NCBI GenBank assembly: GCA_002118135.1
Contig: BDIU01000492.1
Span: 1 to 45,930 of the forward strand
DNA length: 45,930 nt
Direction: 5' to 3'
DNA from: Trebouxia sp. TZW2008
Lineage: Eukaryota > Chlorophyta > Trebouxiophyceae > Trebouxiales > Trebouxiaceae
Positions 24,901 through 35,800 of this stretch are shown here, one piece after another. Each line of letters starts with the position of its first letter. Positions within the stretch are counted from its first letter, which is position 1. The position numbers and the translations under genes are program-made. Under the pieces are notes generated by a model. That model was given only the letters and a program-made list of their open reading frames with translations, was not told the DNA's origin and did not search any database.

Positions 24901-27900
24901 AACCTCATGATTCCATGTATGAGCATACATAGCAGCAGCAGCTCGACACAAAGCCTAAATGAGCATACGTATCACCATGAGATAGACACAAAGGTTGGCT
25001 GAGCTTACACAAAATTGACACAATTGCTAGGTGAGCAGACACAGCGTCGTGAGGTTGACACAAAAGTTGCCTGAGCATACATGGCATCATGAGGTGGACA
25101 CAAACTCTGGCTGAGCTGTGTGGAGTTTAGCTCACATCATTCTGGAGTCAGTCTGTGTGCTAACAATATAGCGCGGCACTAGCTTGGCAGAAATACTGGC
25201 TGAGCACACACACCTGCTGATGCATGCCAGGCACAATGCCATAGGGCATAACCCCTGAGTACATGCCCATGTGACCCACCCCGATCTGCTGCTGGGGTTG
25301 GGGAGGTACCATGTTGTGTTGGGGCACCCCACTTTCATTTGTCCTAGGCGGCAAGGCTCTGTTTTGACCTGCAAATTTTAGACATGTCAGCTTTGTCTGG
25401 TAATACCTGCAAAGGTCTTGAAAGCATGCCAACACCCAATGTACGTAATTCTTTGTGGTATGCTAGCTTCAACCAGCTGCACCTGGAAAAGCCTTGACCA
25501 CAGGCATACAAAGCTTGTGCCAAACATGCTCTATCTGATGCTCAACACATGTCACATGCTGTACGTAAAGCATGCGTCAATATGAATGCACAGTGAGTAC
25601 CACTTACGAGTTTGTATCTGCATCAACAACTTCAGCTGGACTGTGCAAGACCCAGGTTTTGCAAGTGGCCAGAATTGGATCTGGCTTCTCTGTTTGACTA
25701 GGTGGAAGTATCAAGCAGCTGCTGAGCATGCTGACATGCAGCAAAGATGGGTGCTGCCGCCTTATGCATGTGGGGAGAGACACGTGGTCATGCTTTATAT
25801 GTCATAGGTGACTGTCTGGTGTCCACGAGATAGGTTTCTGATGCAGAACTTTTAAACAAACGCAGCAGTCCCCCTTGACACAAGGAAACATGAGTAGTGC
25901 AGCAGAACTCAAGTGGGATTTGCCCCAAGCATGACAAGATGTTGAGAGCCTTTTGGTGATGTTATACAGCAGTGCATCAACTGCGCAGCGCAGATTCCAG
26001 CAGCACAGGGTGTATCTGACTGCAGACAAACAACTGAGCAGATTGCCGGGACTGCTCACCAGCATGCCACTGCATGGAAGGTCGCTGACTCTGAGCCACA
26101 GGGGGAGGGGGCGGGGGTTGCGGATAAGGCAGATAGCCCACTCCATCTACTCCTCTCTGATGACCCTACATGTGCCAAGTCACCTCACTGAAGTGTTGCA
26201 TCTTAGCCATTAACCCAGACGTCATTGCATGGCCTTCTTGATGTGCATACAAGTCAAGACAAGCAAGTAGGCCCAAGAATACGAGTGGAAAGAAGACTCG
26301 AGTCGAGACCTGCTTGGTGATAAGCATGGCATTACATCAGATGCATGACATGTAGTGCTGTCATAGTGCAGAGCAGCTGCAACAAATTCTAGCAGAGTCT
26401 TGTGCTTTGGGCGCCAAGACGACACTTGCTCTACTACTAGCTGGAAAACGTCCTAATCCGCCACAGGAACACCTCAACAAGACAGCAGTGAAAAATTGGA
26501 TGGTTCGAATTCCTGTGTATCTCGTTGTAGGCGCATGGCAACACAATGTCGCCTCACTGCCAGCATGCGACTCTGACATTGGTCTACAGCAGTGCAAGCT
26601 TGAAAAACATCCCCAGCTGAACAGCCAACAGGCATGACACAGAACAAATGCAAGCAGCGCCCCAGAGTTGAACAGCTACAGGCAAAGTGATGTCGGGCAA
26701 AGCTGCGAATACGCATTTGAGGATGTTAGACTAACATGGGTACTCAAGCAAATGACTCACCATGGGACCCATGTGCCATGATGGGCCAGCCCCTTGTGAA
26801 TGCCCTGTTCTGGCCCCCCTGGGTTGGCTGCCCTGTTTGTTGCTGCCCTGCGCTGCCTGCTGTGCTATGTAGCCATTTGAATTTGAGGCCCTTGGCCCGC
26901 TTGGCGATCCTGGCTGCTGTGACTCACTGCCCTGTGCATGTGGTGGTAAACGTGAGTGTGGGTGAGGCGCCTGTGCTATGACTGTGGTGTGTGATACGAT
27001 ACTGAGGTGATGCATGGCTGACAACAGGCTATGATAGGCAGGCCTGCTTCCTGAAAGCCCTTCGTGCCAAGGACATCAGCAAAATACTTGTTATTGCAAA
27101 GAGCTCGAGTGGTCTGGACACCAGCAGGTGATCAGAAAGTAGAGCTGTGTGGTGGGAATCATACATTTGGAAATTTCTATCTTGGGCAACATGCTGTGTG
27201 TGTAACAGTCTATGTTCACAGACTGTGCTGGTAGTTGAATTTTCCAACGGCTGACAAACCAAATGCATGATGATGTCAAGAAGGAAGACATCTGAGATAC
27301 GATGTCATAGCAGTTCAGCCTCGAATGAACAATGTGAACAATCACTATGCATATGAGTAGCTGCCAGCTGAACAGCAAGCTCACCAGACGTAAGGGTGAT
27401 AGTGACAATGGAGGACCAAAAGCTGCGTCTAGAATACCAGATCCAGACGGCCCCGGTGCATCTTGAGATCGGCTGTCTGCATGCTGAGGACTGCTGTGCG
27501 CATCTGCTACTGATCCAGAGGCTGAAGCAGCATCAGCTGAGCTAGCAACCTCGTGTGGTTCAGACCCCATGCGAGGGGTTTTGGCAGATGTTGGCAGATG
27601 CTGAAAGGGTTGACCAGACCCTGAGAGCTGCAGCTGCTGCTGCTGCTGCTGCTGTGGCTGTGCTGCACCACCTTGTGGCGTGCTTGAAGGCCTCTGCAGT
27701 TAGCATGCATCAGCAATCAAGGTGCAGCTGCACCAGCAGTGATTTGTGCTTGCAAATGCAACGCAGGTATGCATGTCTAAGGCTATATAACCACTGTGAG
27801 CAAATAGCTCGCGAGCGACGTGACAGGAGACTAAAAGTGTACATGGGGTGCACAGCCTCTCGAGTCTGTGCTTCATTGTCAAGATGATATGCAGACTGTT

Positions 27901-28438
27901 GCAATGCCTGCAGGCTAATGCAAAGCATGTACACATTGCCAGCTAAGTCTGATATTGACTGCTCGACAGTACATGCAAATGTGATATCCAGCATACATGC
28001 ACAGCTTGTACTTGTGAAAACATGCCCAGTTTGCTGCTAGCACACCTCGGGGTTGCTTGCCAATGTGCTGAAGAATGAGTCTGCTGCACCTGCTTCCTGT
28101 ATGCAACAGCAGCTTGTGCTTACACAGAGGTGACACCCCTTGCAAGGCCTGAGCATGAACTGTCTCACAACCAGTCTAGACCAGAATGTTTGCTGACGCA
28201 AGGAAGCAGCAGTATGTGAATGCACAAACAGGCAGGGACCATGCTGAGGCAGTCAGATTACCAGTATCTGACTGGGTCACATAAGCGGAAGTGTTTTAGT
28301 GTTCAAAAATTTGTCGCTCTTGCTCACCTCAGCTAAGCTTTCTAAATGTCTGCTGTCTAAAGACTTGTGTTTGACTATAGAGTCCCAGGACAATCTGCTC
28401 CAAGGACTGCTGCAGCCAGCAAACATGTGGTGAGACAT
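15993..28438 (-). CDS. Pumilio-family (PUF) RNA-binding protein
   Basis: Sequence-specific binder of mRNA 3' UTRs. Seventeen exons: 28328..28438, 28046..28096, 27385..27693, 26761..26970, 26060..26156, 25214..25368, 24323..24431, 23805..23905, 23228..23301, 22200..22383, 21327..21518, 20434..20676, 19239..19441, 17870..17981, 17102..17215, 16406..16549, 15993..16106; phases agree throughout, about 840 residues. The N-terminal half is Gln/Pro/Ser-rich, with a seven-Gln run (CAG repeat near 27640), and ends in [15 protein letters not shown] repeats 1-8 fill about 465-800. Their base-reading residues are SR-Q, NY-Q, CR-Q, NH-Q, CR-Q, NY-Q, SN-E and NY-Q, the classic set. The C-terminus has the conserved [20 protein letters not shown]. 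The first two exons and the start (ATG 28438; in-frame ATG 28540 also possible) are tentative. The 23228..23301 exon is set by phase only. Confidence 0.9.
18425..19170 (-). repeat. Five decaying copies of the PUF repeat 6 coding segment
   Basis: Downstream of the working exon 19239..19441, in its intron, lie copies of its 3' part, which encodes [23 protein letters not shown] sequence. They sit at about 19078-19150, 18940-18990, 18775-18850, 18606-18670 and 18430-18560. The first keeps an open frame and a donor (AAG/GTACCT). The third keeps an intact frame ([18 protein letters not shown]) but its donor lost a base. The others are disrupted. The main mRNA model skips all of them, because the repeat 5-6 exon joins the repeat 7 exon in perfect phase. 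Confidence 0.88.
18441..18515 (-). repeat. 15-bp microsatellite expanded inside a pseudo-exon
   Basis: Five 15-bp units (GCCGTAACAGTCAAT on the plus strand) with few mismatches. On the gene strand the unit reads ATT GAC TGT TAC GGC, which is the I-D-Q-Y-G stretch of PUF repeat 6 with Gln changed to Cys. The expansion arose within the most distant exon copy. Confidence 0.85.
19535..19646 (-). pseudogene. Spare copy of PUF repeat 5 exon start
   Basis: On the minus strand, an acceptor (GGTGGCAG) is followed by a frame reading [20 protein letters not shown] and [10 protein letters not shown], nearly identical to the working exon start at 19441. It runs into a stop about 26 codons after the repeat motif, without a usable GT donor. 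It lies upstream of the real exon and includes only its 5' part. Confidence 0.8.
20738..20834 (-). pseudogene. Spare copy of PUF repeat 3 exon start
   Basis: Acceptor TTGCAG followed by [20 protein letters not shown] and [11 protein letters not shown], a drifted version of the working exon at 20676 ([24 protein letters not shown]). The reading residues changed from Cys-Arg to Cys-Gln, and no donor follows. Confidence 0.8.
21625..21715 (-). pseudogene. Spare copy of PUF repeat 1 exon start
   Basis: Acceptor CTGCAG plus about 90 nt resembling the working exon that starts at 21518, but with frameshifts and a TGA in the repeat 1 frame. Confidence 0.75.
22088..22130 (-). pseudogene. Spare copy of an exon end before the PUF domain
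   Basis: On the minus strand, AAGAGCAAGGACCAGAAAGT and GAGCTTGCAGTGAG echo the end and donor of exon 22200..22383 (AAGAGCAAAAACCAGAACTT, GAGCTTGCGGTAAG). It lies downstream of the working exon and contains only its 3' part. Confidence 0.7.
23052..23122 (-). tRNA. tRNA-Gly (GCC)
   Basis: A 71-nt cloverleaf on the minus strand. The acceptor stem is GCGTGGT/ATCACGC (one G-U pair) with discriminator A. The D arm holds GGTTTAGTGG, the anticodon stem is GTACC/GGTAC with loop CTGCCAC (anticodon GCC), and the T arm is CCGGGTTCGATTCCCGG. No intron and no encoded CCA. A TTTT Pol III terminator starts 6 nt downstream. It lies inside a Pumilio intron (between exons 22200..22383 and 23228..23301), on the same strand. 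Confidence 0.97.
23630..23758 (+). mobile_element. Retroelement 3' end with tetranucleotide tail
   Basis: Positions 23630-23690 match 32387-32455 (shared core GGGCCTGCTGAGCCTGCCTA then GCCCAC). Both copies run straight into a tail of GAAT/GATG units (23696..23758 here). A shared 3' end plus a simple-repeat tail is the hallmark of a non-LTR element or its SINE partner; this copy is severely 5'-truncated. Confidence 0.55.
24264..24294 (+). pseudogene. Fragment of histone H3 intron/exon 2 junction
   Basis: 28 of 31 positions match H3 at 1081..1111: the splice acceptor TGCAG and then the codons for P-(H/Y)-R-Y-R-P-G-T-V. The intron side also resembles H3 (CTTCTGTG...TGCAG). It lies antisense in a Pumilio intron, 43 kb from one H3 copy in sequence space but with no flanking histone sequence. 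Confidence 0.65.
24540..25130 (-). repeat. Degenerate array derived from a Pumilio exon acceptor
   Basis: About ten units of 55-65 bp share CTGAGCATACAT-like and ATGAGCTTGACACAAA-like stretches. On the gene strand each is a version of the TATGCTCAG acceptor and the start of exon 24323..24431. A longer copy at about 24680-24725 still matches the exon body. All lie upstream of the working exon. Confidence 0.7.
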
Positions 28439-29816
28439 CTGGCTTGCGCAAAGCCATGTTTTGCTGCAGCTGAGGAAGCTACTGTATGCTGGCCTTGCTG
28501 CTGTATTGTAAGCGGACAGGCGAAGCGTGCTGATCCTCAAGCCAGCCAGTTGCTAGTGTGAGCCATGCCGGCAGTCTATGCAGGCCTGAACGCGTGCACG
28601 GCACCTGAACTGCTCGGATACACTCAAGTTGCAGCGTCCGAGCACCGCTTGCTGACCCGCAGCTTGCGGGTGTGAGCTGCTGCAACCGCTGTCACTGAAT
28701 CCCGCCAACAGCGGCGGGGCGCTTTCCGACCGTGGAGGCGACTTTATGTCGGACAGCAGCCACTGAAACTGCTGAACATCCTATGTAGTTGCACAGAGCC
28801 TTTGAATAGCATATCATCTGGTCGCCTGCCGACCAGAAGGTGAAGCCCGTTTCTGATCCGACGACCTGGGAGTCAGCAGATTCGGCTAAATGCAGCACCA
28901 AACTGCTTAAACGGCTGCACACCTGACTTCTTGAGCTACCTATATCCTTGAGCTCAGTGGCGTGTGCTGGCATACTTTCGGGAACTAAAACTCCCTAGAG
29001 TGACTCGAGATGACATCAAGGGCAGCATCTTCCGTCGTTCGGGGACAACTGAGGCCTCGAGTGAGTCGCATACGGCGAGATCTCGGGCTTCCGAACTGCC
29101 TCTGCTCTTCCCGTTCAAACGGGCAAAATTGATCTTAAACCGAGAATTGATATGAGAATGGTGCCACGTGGGCTCGTGAGGCTCATCCGCGCGTGACAAG
29201 CTCGTCGAGTCTTCGCAAATTCTGAGCGCAATGCTGAGCTGCGAGATGCAAAGTGACAAAGCTCACGTGCAGGTGAGGCCTCGCATGATTTGCAAAGGTT
29301 TCAAAGCATATCGTGAGCAGCGTAGAGCTTGATCTTTGGTTAAGTTTGCCGTGCGGCACGGCGCTTCTAGAGGGCTAGCAGCTATCCGTTGATCAAGAAA
29401 TACTTTGTCATTCGTGCTGGAGGCGTTGCTTCTGCATACTTGTTGCTGTGGTCGAGCGCGCTTGGGTCTACTGATCTGCCTTGTGATAGTTGCTCACAGG
29501 CAGCAGCATTCCTTTGGTTCTGTTCATGCAATCTGCACTGCACACAGACTGCTTGCAAGCAGTCAGCGTGAATCAGCGAACATCTTTAAACGGACATGTG
29601 GTCACCTACAACTCGATGTTTCAGATCATTCTGCTGAAAGTCCAGTGTCAGCGTACCGTATAGCGTACACTCAGACTGGACCGCAGCACGATACAGAAAC
29701 ATCTACCCTGCTTTCCTAAGCACACAGCAATAGCAAACATAGCAAAACTTTTCTCTATTTCATTTAACCAAGGTGGGAGGCTAACTGCATTACTACAATA
29801 TAATTCAAGCAACAAC
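28439..29816. other. Upstream region of Pumilio / 3' of WD40 gene
   Basis: Both flanking genes read leftward, so this 1.4 kb must contain the Pumilio promoter and 5' UTR. It is locally GC-rich around 28560-29300. No other gene recognised. Confidence 0.45.
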
Positions 29817-32800
29817 CTATTTTGAGGCAGGCAGAGACAAGTTTTCAAAGACCTTGATCTCGCCAGAATACCCTGCTGTCAAAATGACCTGACCAAAATT
29901 GGCTGTAGCTCCTGCATGTGTGACTGAAGCACCACTAGCGTCCGCAACTCTGTACGCTGTGTCTGGTGCAAAGACAGCACACGTAATGATGTCATCATTG
30001 GCATGAAATGTCTCATACGAACTGCTCTTCTCCTTATCCTGCATAAACAGACCTTGATTTGCAGTGACCGCTCACAACACCCTATGCAAGCAATGCCTAA
30101 GAGTCAAAATGCTCATCAGGCAGCATGCCATGTAAGCCTTGAAGACCTCACTTGGCAAGCTTTTTACCAGGCAGGCCTCAATGTCAGCATGGTGTGTAGC
30201 AACCCATCACCAAGTGTGCGCACCTTCTTGCTTGCTGTTTGAGAGGCAGCAATCTCTCGATTCCACACGTATACGTAGCCATCATCAGATCCGCATACAA
30301 TGCTGTTCCCATCCTCTGAGAATGATGCACGTATTTGTGTGTTGCGATTTGAGTGGCCCTTGTACTTGCATTGCAGCCGCAGCCCTGCAGGGAACGCATT
30401 TATTCTTGTTGCACGGATACACACTACACAGTATGGTACAGGCAAGGCATGCCCGTTGCAGCTGGTAATGCTGTGCATCATCTAGCCACTCGGTACAAAC
30501 TCAACATGAGCAGTGTCAGGCAGGCTCTTTTCACGTCCAGCAGCTGACAGTTCTTACAACGACACACAATATATATTGCACTGCTGCATCATTCGCGCTG
30601 ATCACATGCATGAATGCTAATGTCACTGCTAAGGGGTACTTGTGGCTTTCAAGCCTTTCTGCAGGCCAAGCAGGGCTAAGCCCTCTTTGCTTGTCCATGT
30701 CATGGTCTGCTGCAGCTTGACTAGTTGCTGTTGCTGATAGCCACAACATTGGAATGCATCCTTTGCAGAGGGCTTACCGTCATACAGCCGTATTCTGGAA
30801 TCATTGGAGGTGATGAGCAGCTTGCTGGTGTCTGAAGGCAGGAACTGCATGCCTGTGATCTTCTTGCCCGAGTTCTGCCCACCCCTCTTGTTCTTCACAT
30901 CTGCAATGGCAAGTTTTGTCTGACAGGTATACTAGTCTCCAAGTATGACTCAACTGCTGGCTTTGTCAGATCTACATGCTTGCACACCTTGCGTGAGATA
31001 TCTGGCATCCTCCATGAACGGGATTTGCTTTTTAAATTGCATGCAGAATGAGGGCTTTTAAGCACACACACTACCATCAAATGCAACAGCCTGCATCATA
31101 TGTGTTGGAGAATTCAGGCTAACGTTAAAGTGTTTATACAACAAGGTATGATGAGCACCTAGCATAAGCTGAGCCTCACGCTACCTTACTTTCACAGATC
31201 CTCACACTGAGTCCGGTTTCAAGCAGTACTGCAGTTCAGGAACGGGCAACATTGTCTACACATCAAGACATTATGTAGTGTCAGCTAGCAAATATAGATT
31301 TGTTTGCTATCTCCCCTGTCACATGTCAATCTCACGCTTGATGGTCTCAGGCTGTTTTTGAAACAATATCAGCTTTTGTATGATGCCTCAAGACAGTACT
31401 TGGGCCGCACTCCCCACACCTCAACTGGTGTGTTGTGACTTTCCTATTGCTGTAAGTCGTACTGTTTCTCTTACAGTCGACCATGCAATCTTTATAAAAT
31501 GGATCATTGCTGTGATGGTTTGACAGTTGTAACTTTGTCTGTCACTTGAGGTTCTGTCACAATCAGCGTTTGAATCAGCAGCAAGGGCATTACCACTGTG
31601 ACTAATGCTTACCTATCTGGGCCTCGTACTCCAGCTTGAAGCTAGCACAGCGGTAGAATCGGCACTTGCCCTTCATAGTCCCCACAATCGCCTTGCTTGC
31701 ATCTGGGGAGAAGTTAACTGCCGTCACCATTTCATGCACATCTGCCCAGTCCACCACTCTCTGGTCTGGAATGTTCCACATGCGTACCTGCACCATTACC
31801 ACTCATCATGACAAACTGTGTGCTTACTGGTCACCAACTCATGCACATCTGCCCAGTCCACCACTCTCTGGTCCTGAATGTTCGACATACATACCTGCAC
31901 CCATCAGTTGTGGTCATGCCAAACATTCGTCTTCACTAGTCATCTCATGCATCACGTCAAGCTAAAAATGCATATCCGCTCGGTGCACCACTCTCTGGCC
32001 TGGGGTGTCTCACATATACACTCGCACCATCAGCCCTGATAACAACAGACTCTGCTCAGAGAGTTTTTGGTCTAGTGGAAATCACCAGGTTGAGTCCTGC
32101 TACGCAGAAAAGGACTGTATCCTCATTTTGCATAGAAGGGTTGTTCACCCATTGTTTTGGTCTCCTTTCAGGCATAGTGTTGCCTGGCTAAATGGTGGAG
32201 TCATCACACAATGACGTCACATCATGTGGAGACCCGTGATGAGCAGGATCAATGTTAACCCATGCACCCTTGTTGAGCACCAATGCAAGACATCACAAGT
32301 GATTGATTGATCAATTAACCGGTGAATTGCTTGATTGGCGCCTGGGCTAGAGGGGCGGGCTGATTGCAAGCAAACAGTCTGTCAAGTGGTTGGGGACAGT
32401 TAGTTGCTTCTGTACGTGCCTAGATGGGCCTGCTGAGCCTGCCTAGCCCACATTTACAATGAATGAATGAAAACAATGAAAGTGCTGGTCCATGCATGAC
32501 TGCAGCAAACTAACAAATATCTGACAGAGCTTATTTTACAATGCAGGCATCAGCAGGGCAAAACCTGCTGCAAACGCATGACATGCAGGCGTGAAGTCCA
32601 AGTACTGCACCTAAAGAGATGCACACATGCTGTGTTTCACTCACCTTGCCATCAATGGAACCGCTGAGGAAGAACTTGTCATCAGCAGGGTGGAAGTCCA
32701 GCGCAGTCACAAAGTCTGTGTGCCTGCATAACAGGTGGCCATTGACAACATTGCTTGGGTAGACCTTTTCAGGATTGCAGTCAAGAACATTCATAAAGTC

Positions 32801-35800
32801 TGTGAGCCCTGCATGACAGGGTCCTCGCAGGCTTCAGCACAGCATCTCATGACAAAATGACTAGAAAGCTAGATCAAATATGCGCTTCAGCTTGTTATTC
32901 ATGCCATGCACACATGTCTGTTGAGTGTTGTCTGAAGTTTCATTTGTCATTCTGGGAAGCTGCTGAACATTCATGTGATGCTTTACAATCCGCAGCCAAT
33001 TTGAACTGAGCATTTGATTTGAGCAAGAGTTGACACCAGCAGAAGTTCAGCTATGCTGAATGGCTTACTTGAAGGTCCGCAGACACTCATCCATGCTGAT
33101 ATGCCACAGCTTGACAGTCTTGTCCATAGACGCTGACAGCACAAACTGTGACTTGGACCAGCAAAGCTCCAGAACATCCTGCTTATGACCCAGGTACACC
33201 CTAAAGGGTTTGCCCTTCAGGACAGGGCAATCACTGGAGTACCCCTCATACAGCGTACTGCCCTCCTGCTGTGCCTGCTCTGCATACTGATTTGAATCCC
33301 CATTGGCAAAAGCACCATGGTTGTTGCCGTTTTCTGACTGGAAGTTTGCTAGTGAACCAGACTGAGCTGAACTTGGTGTGTGAGATTGACTCCTATCTAG
33401 GATGACTTCCCAGACTCTTATAACGCCGTCTTGCCCGGCTGTGGCAACATACTTGCCGTTTTTGCTGAACTTCATGCACCAGATGACACCTACGCAACAG
33501 AAACACTGAAATGAGATTGACCTGCAGCCTATGAGCAAGTTACAAACCCAGGCAGTACCAAAAGGCTAGATGAGATCTAGTCTGCAGATGCCGTCTTGCC
33601 CAGCTGTGGCGACATATTTGCCGTTTTTGCTGAACTTCATGCACCAGATGCCACCTACGCAACAGAAACACTGAAAAGAGATTGACCTGCAGCCTATGAG
33701 CAAGTTGCAAACCCAGGCAGTACCAAAAGGCTAGATGAGATCTAGTCTGCCGATGCCGTCTTGCCCAGCTGTGGCGACATATTTGCCGTTTTTGCTGAAT
33801 TTCATGCACCAGATGCCACCTGCACAACACTGAGCTGAGATTGGCTTGCAAACAGTAAGCAAGATGCAAATCCAGGTAGTACCAAAAGGGCAGATGTGAT
33901 CTGATTTTCAGACGCCGTCAGCTGTGGCAACATACTTGCCATCTTTGTTGAACTCCATGCACCAGGTACAACAGCTGAGCTCAGACTGATGTGCACCAAC
34001 AAGCATGATGCCTAGTGTGGCATACCAATGGGGCAGATGTAGGTGAGTCTGTACCAAGAAGCATGATGTCTATTGTGGTCTTGGGTAAGCCGCAGATATG
34101 ATTATTGCAGAAATTTCAGCCACAAGGCCTGAACCAGGCTAGGTGCACCTCAACCAGCTGTGTGCATTGTTGACCTTGTTTTCCCACCTCAGTGAGGCTC
34201 AGCAGTGAATGACTTGTTGACTGGTACACACCCACCAAGACGTTACATGTTACTATGCTTTTCTGTAGTGTTGACATCAACTGGGTGTGTGCTTGCAAGC
34301 TGGGGAGTGCGCTTTTGCTGCCTGCTACCTATGACTTCACATGCTGATAGATGATGCAGGGTGGCATGCAGGGGGCTTCATCTAAGTTGCTTCCTGACAC
34401 TGAGCAGATAACTGATTTGTGGTAGAAAAAGCTTCTACACAACAGCATGTTGCTGCGATGCGTGTCTCCAAAACACACACAGCAGTTGCACAACGTGACA
34501 CTTGAGAAGTTTCGCTACTGCTGCTGCATCACAGTAGCGATTGAAGTACTGTTGAGCTCTATGCTGCATCAGAAGATGCGCTGCTTTACGGTCTCAAACA
34601 AACAGTCAATATGAGGAGACGCTGCATCAAGGTAAGCATTGCGGTGAAAGTGCTGACCTGTGTGTGCAAAGAGCTCCTGCACTACAGCCAGGTTGCTGTA
34701 CTGCTTATGGCTCTTCTTGTGCAACATGACCTTGGTAGGAATGCCTGTACGGCCTGACGTGCTGGCGGTGGCCCCAGCTGCCATGCGAGAAGCGTAATCA
34801 GGACTGGCCTGAAGATCAGCTGCTGACGAAGCGCGAGACGTGGCTTCGCTTTCATTGTCATCATCCTTCAAGCTACCCCTGCTCATGTTGAACAGGCGGT
34901 GCTTGAGCCAGTTGGAGGGCTTGCCCTTGCCGAGAGGAGCTTTGCCAGACTGCCCCAGGTCGCCTGTTAAGGCACCTGTCTGTGCTATTGAGCCGTCTGA
35001 AGCATCACTGAAGGTGCCGTTCAAGGATCCATTGGCTTGACTCCGCCGCCGTTGCCTAGCTGCCTGAGTGCACAAGGATAACGCTAAATGTTTGAGCTGA
35101 GCAACAGCAATGTAAAGGGTTTGCTGTGAGCAGTAGCAGGTTCAGGGATCTGATTTAAGCTGTCTGAGGCCTCACTAAAGGTGTCGTGTAAGCATCCATT
35201 GGCTTGACTCTGCCGCCGTTGTCTAGCTGCCTGAGTGCACAAGGACAACGCTAAGTGCTTGAGCTGAGCCACAGCAATGTTAAGAGCTTGGTTTGAGCAG
35301 TAACAGGTTCAAGGATGTGATTCAAGCTGTCTGAGGCATCACTCAAGGTGTTATTCAAGCATACATTGGCTTGGCTCTGCCGCTACTGCCTAGCTGACTG
35401 AGTGCACAAGAGTAACGCTCAGTGCTTGAGCTGAGCCACAGCAATGTTAAGAGCTTGGTTTGAGCAGTAACAGGTTCAAGGATGTGATTCAAGCCGTCTG
35501 AGGCATCACTTAAGGTGTTGTTCAAGCATACATTGGCTTGGCTCTGCCGCTACTGCCTAGCTGCCTGAGTGCACAAGAGTAACGCTCAGTGCTTGAGCTG
35601 AGCCACAGCAATGTTAAGGGCTTGGTTTGAGCAGTAATAGGTTCAAGGATGTGATTCAAGCCGTCTGCGGCATCACTTAAGGTGTTGTTCAAGCATACAT
35701 TGGCTTGGCTCTGCCGCTACTGCCTAGCTGCCTGAGTGCACAAGAGTAACGCTCAGTGTTTGAGCTGAGCAACAGCAATATTAAGGGCTTGCTTTGAGCA

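Noticed and set aside
28480..28540. Upstream in-frame ATG of Pumilio at 28540
   Set aside because: It would add about 34 residues with no conserved feature and cross an acceptor-like site; kept only as an alternative start.
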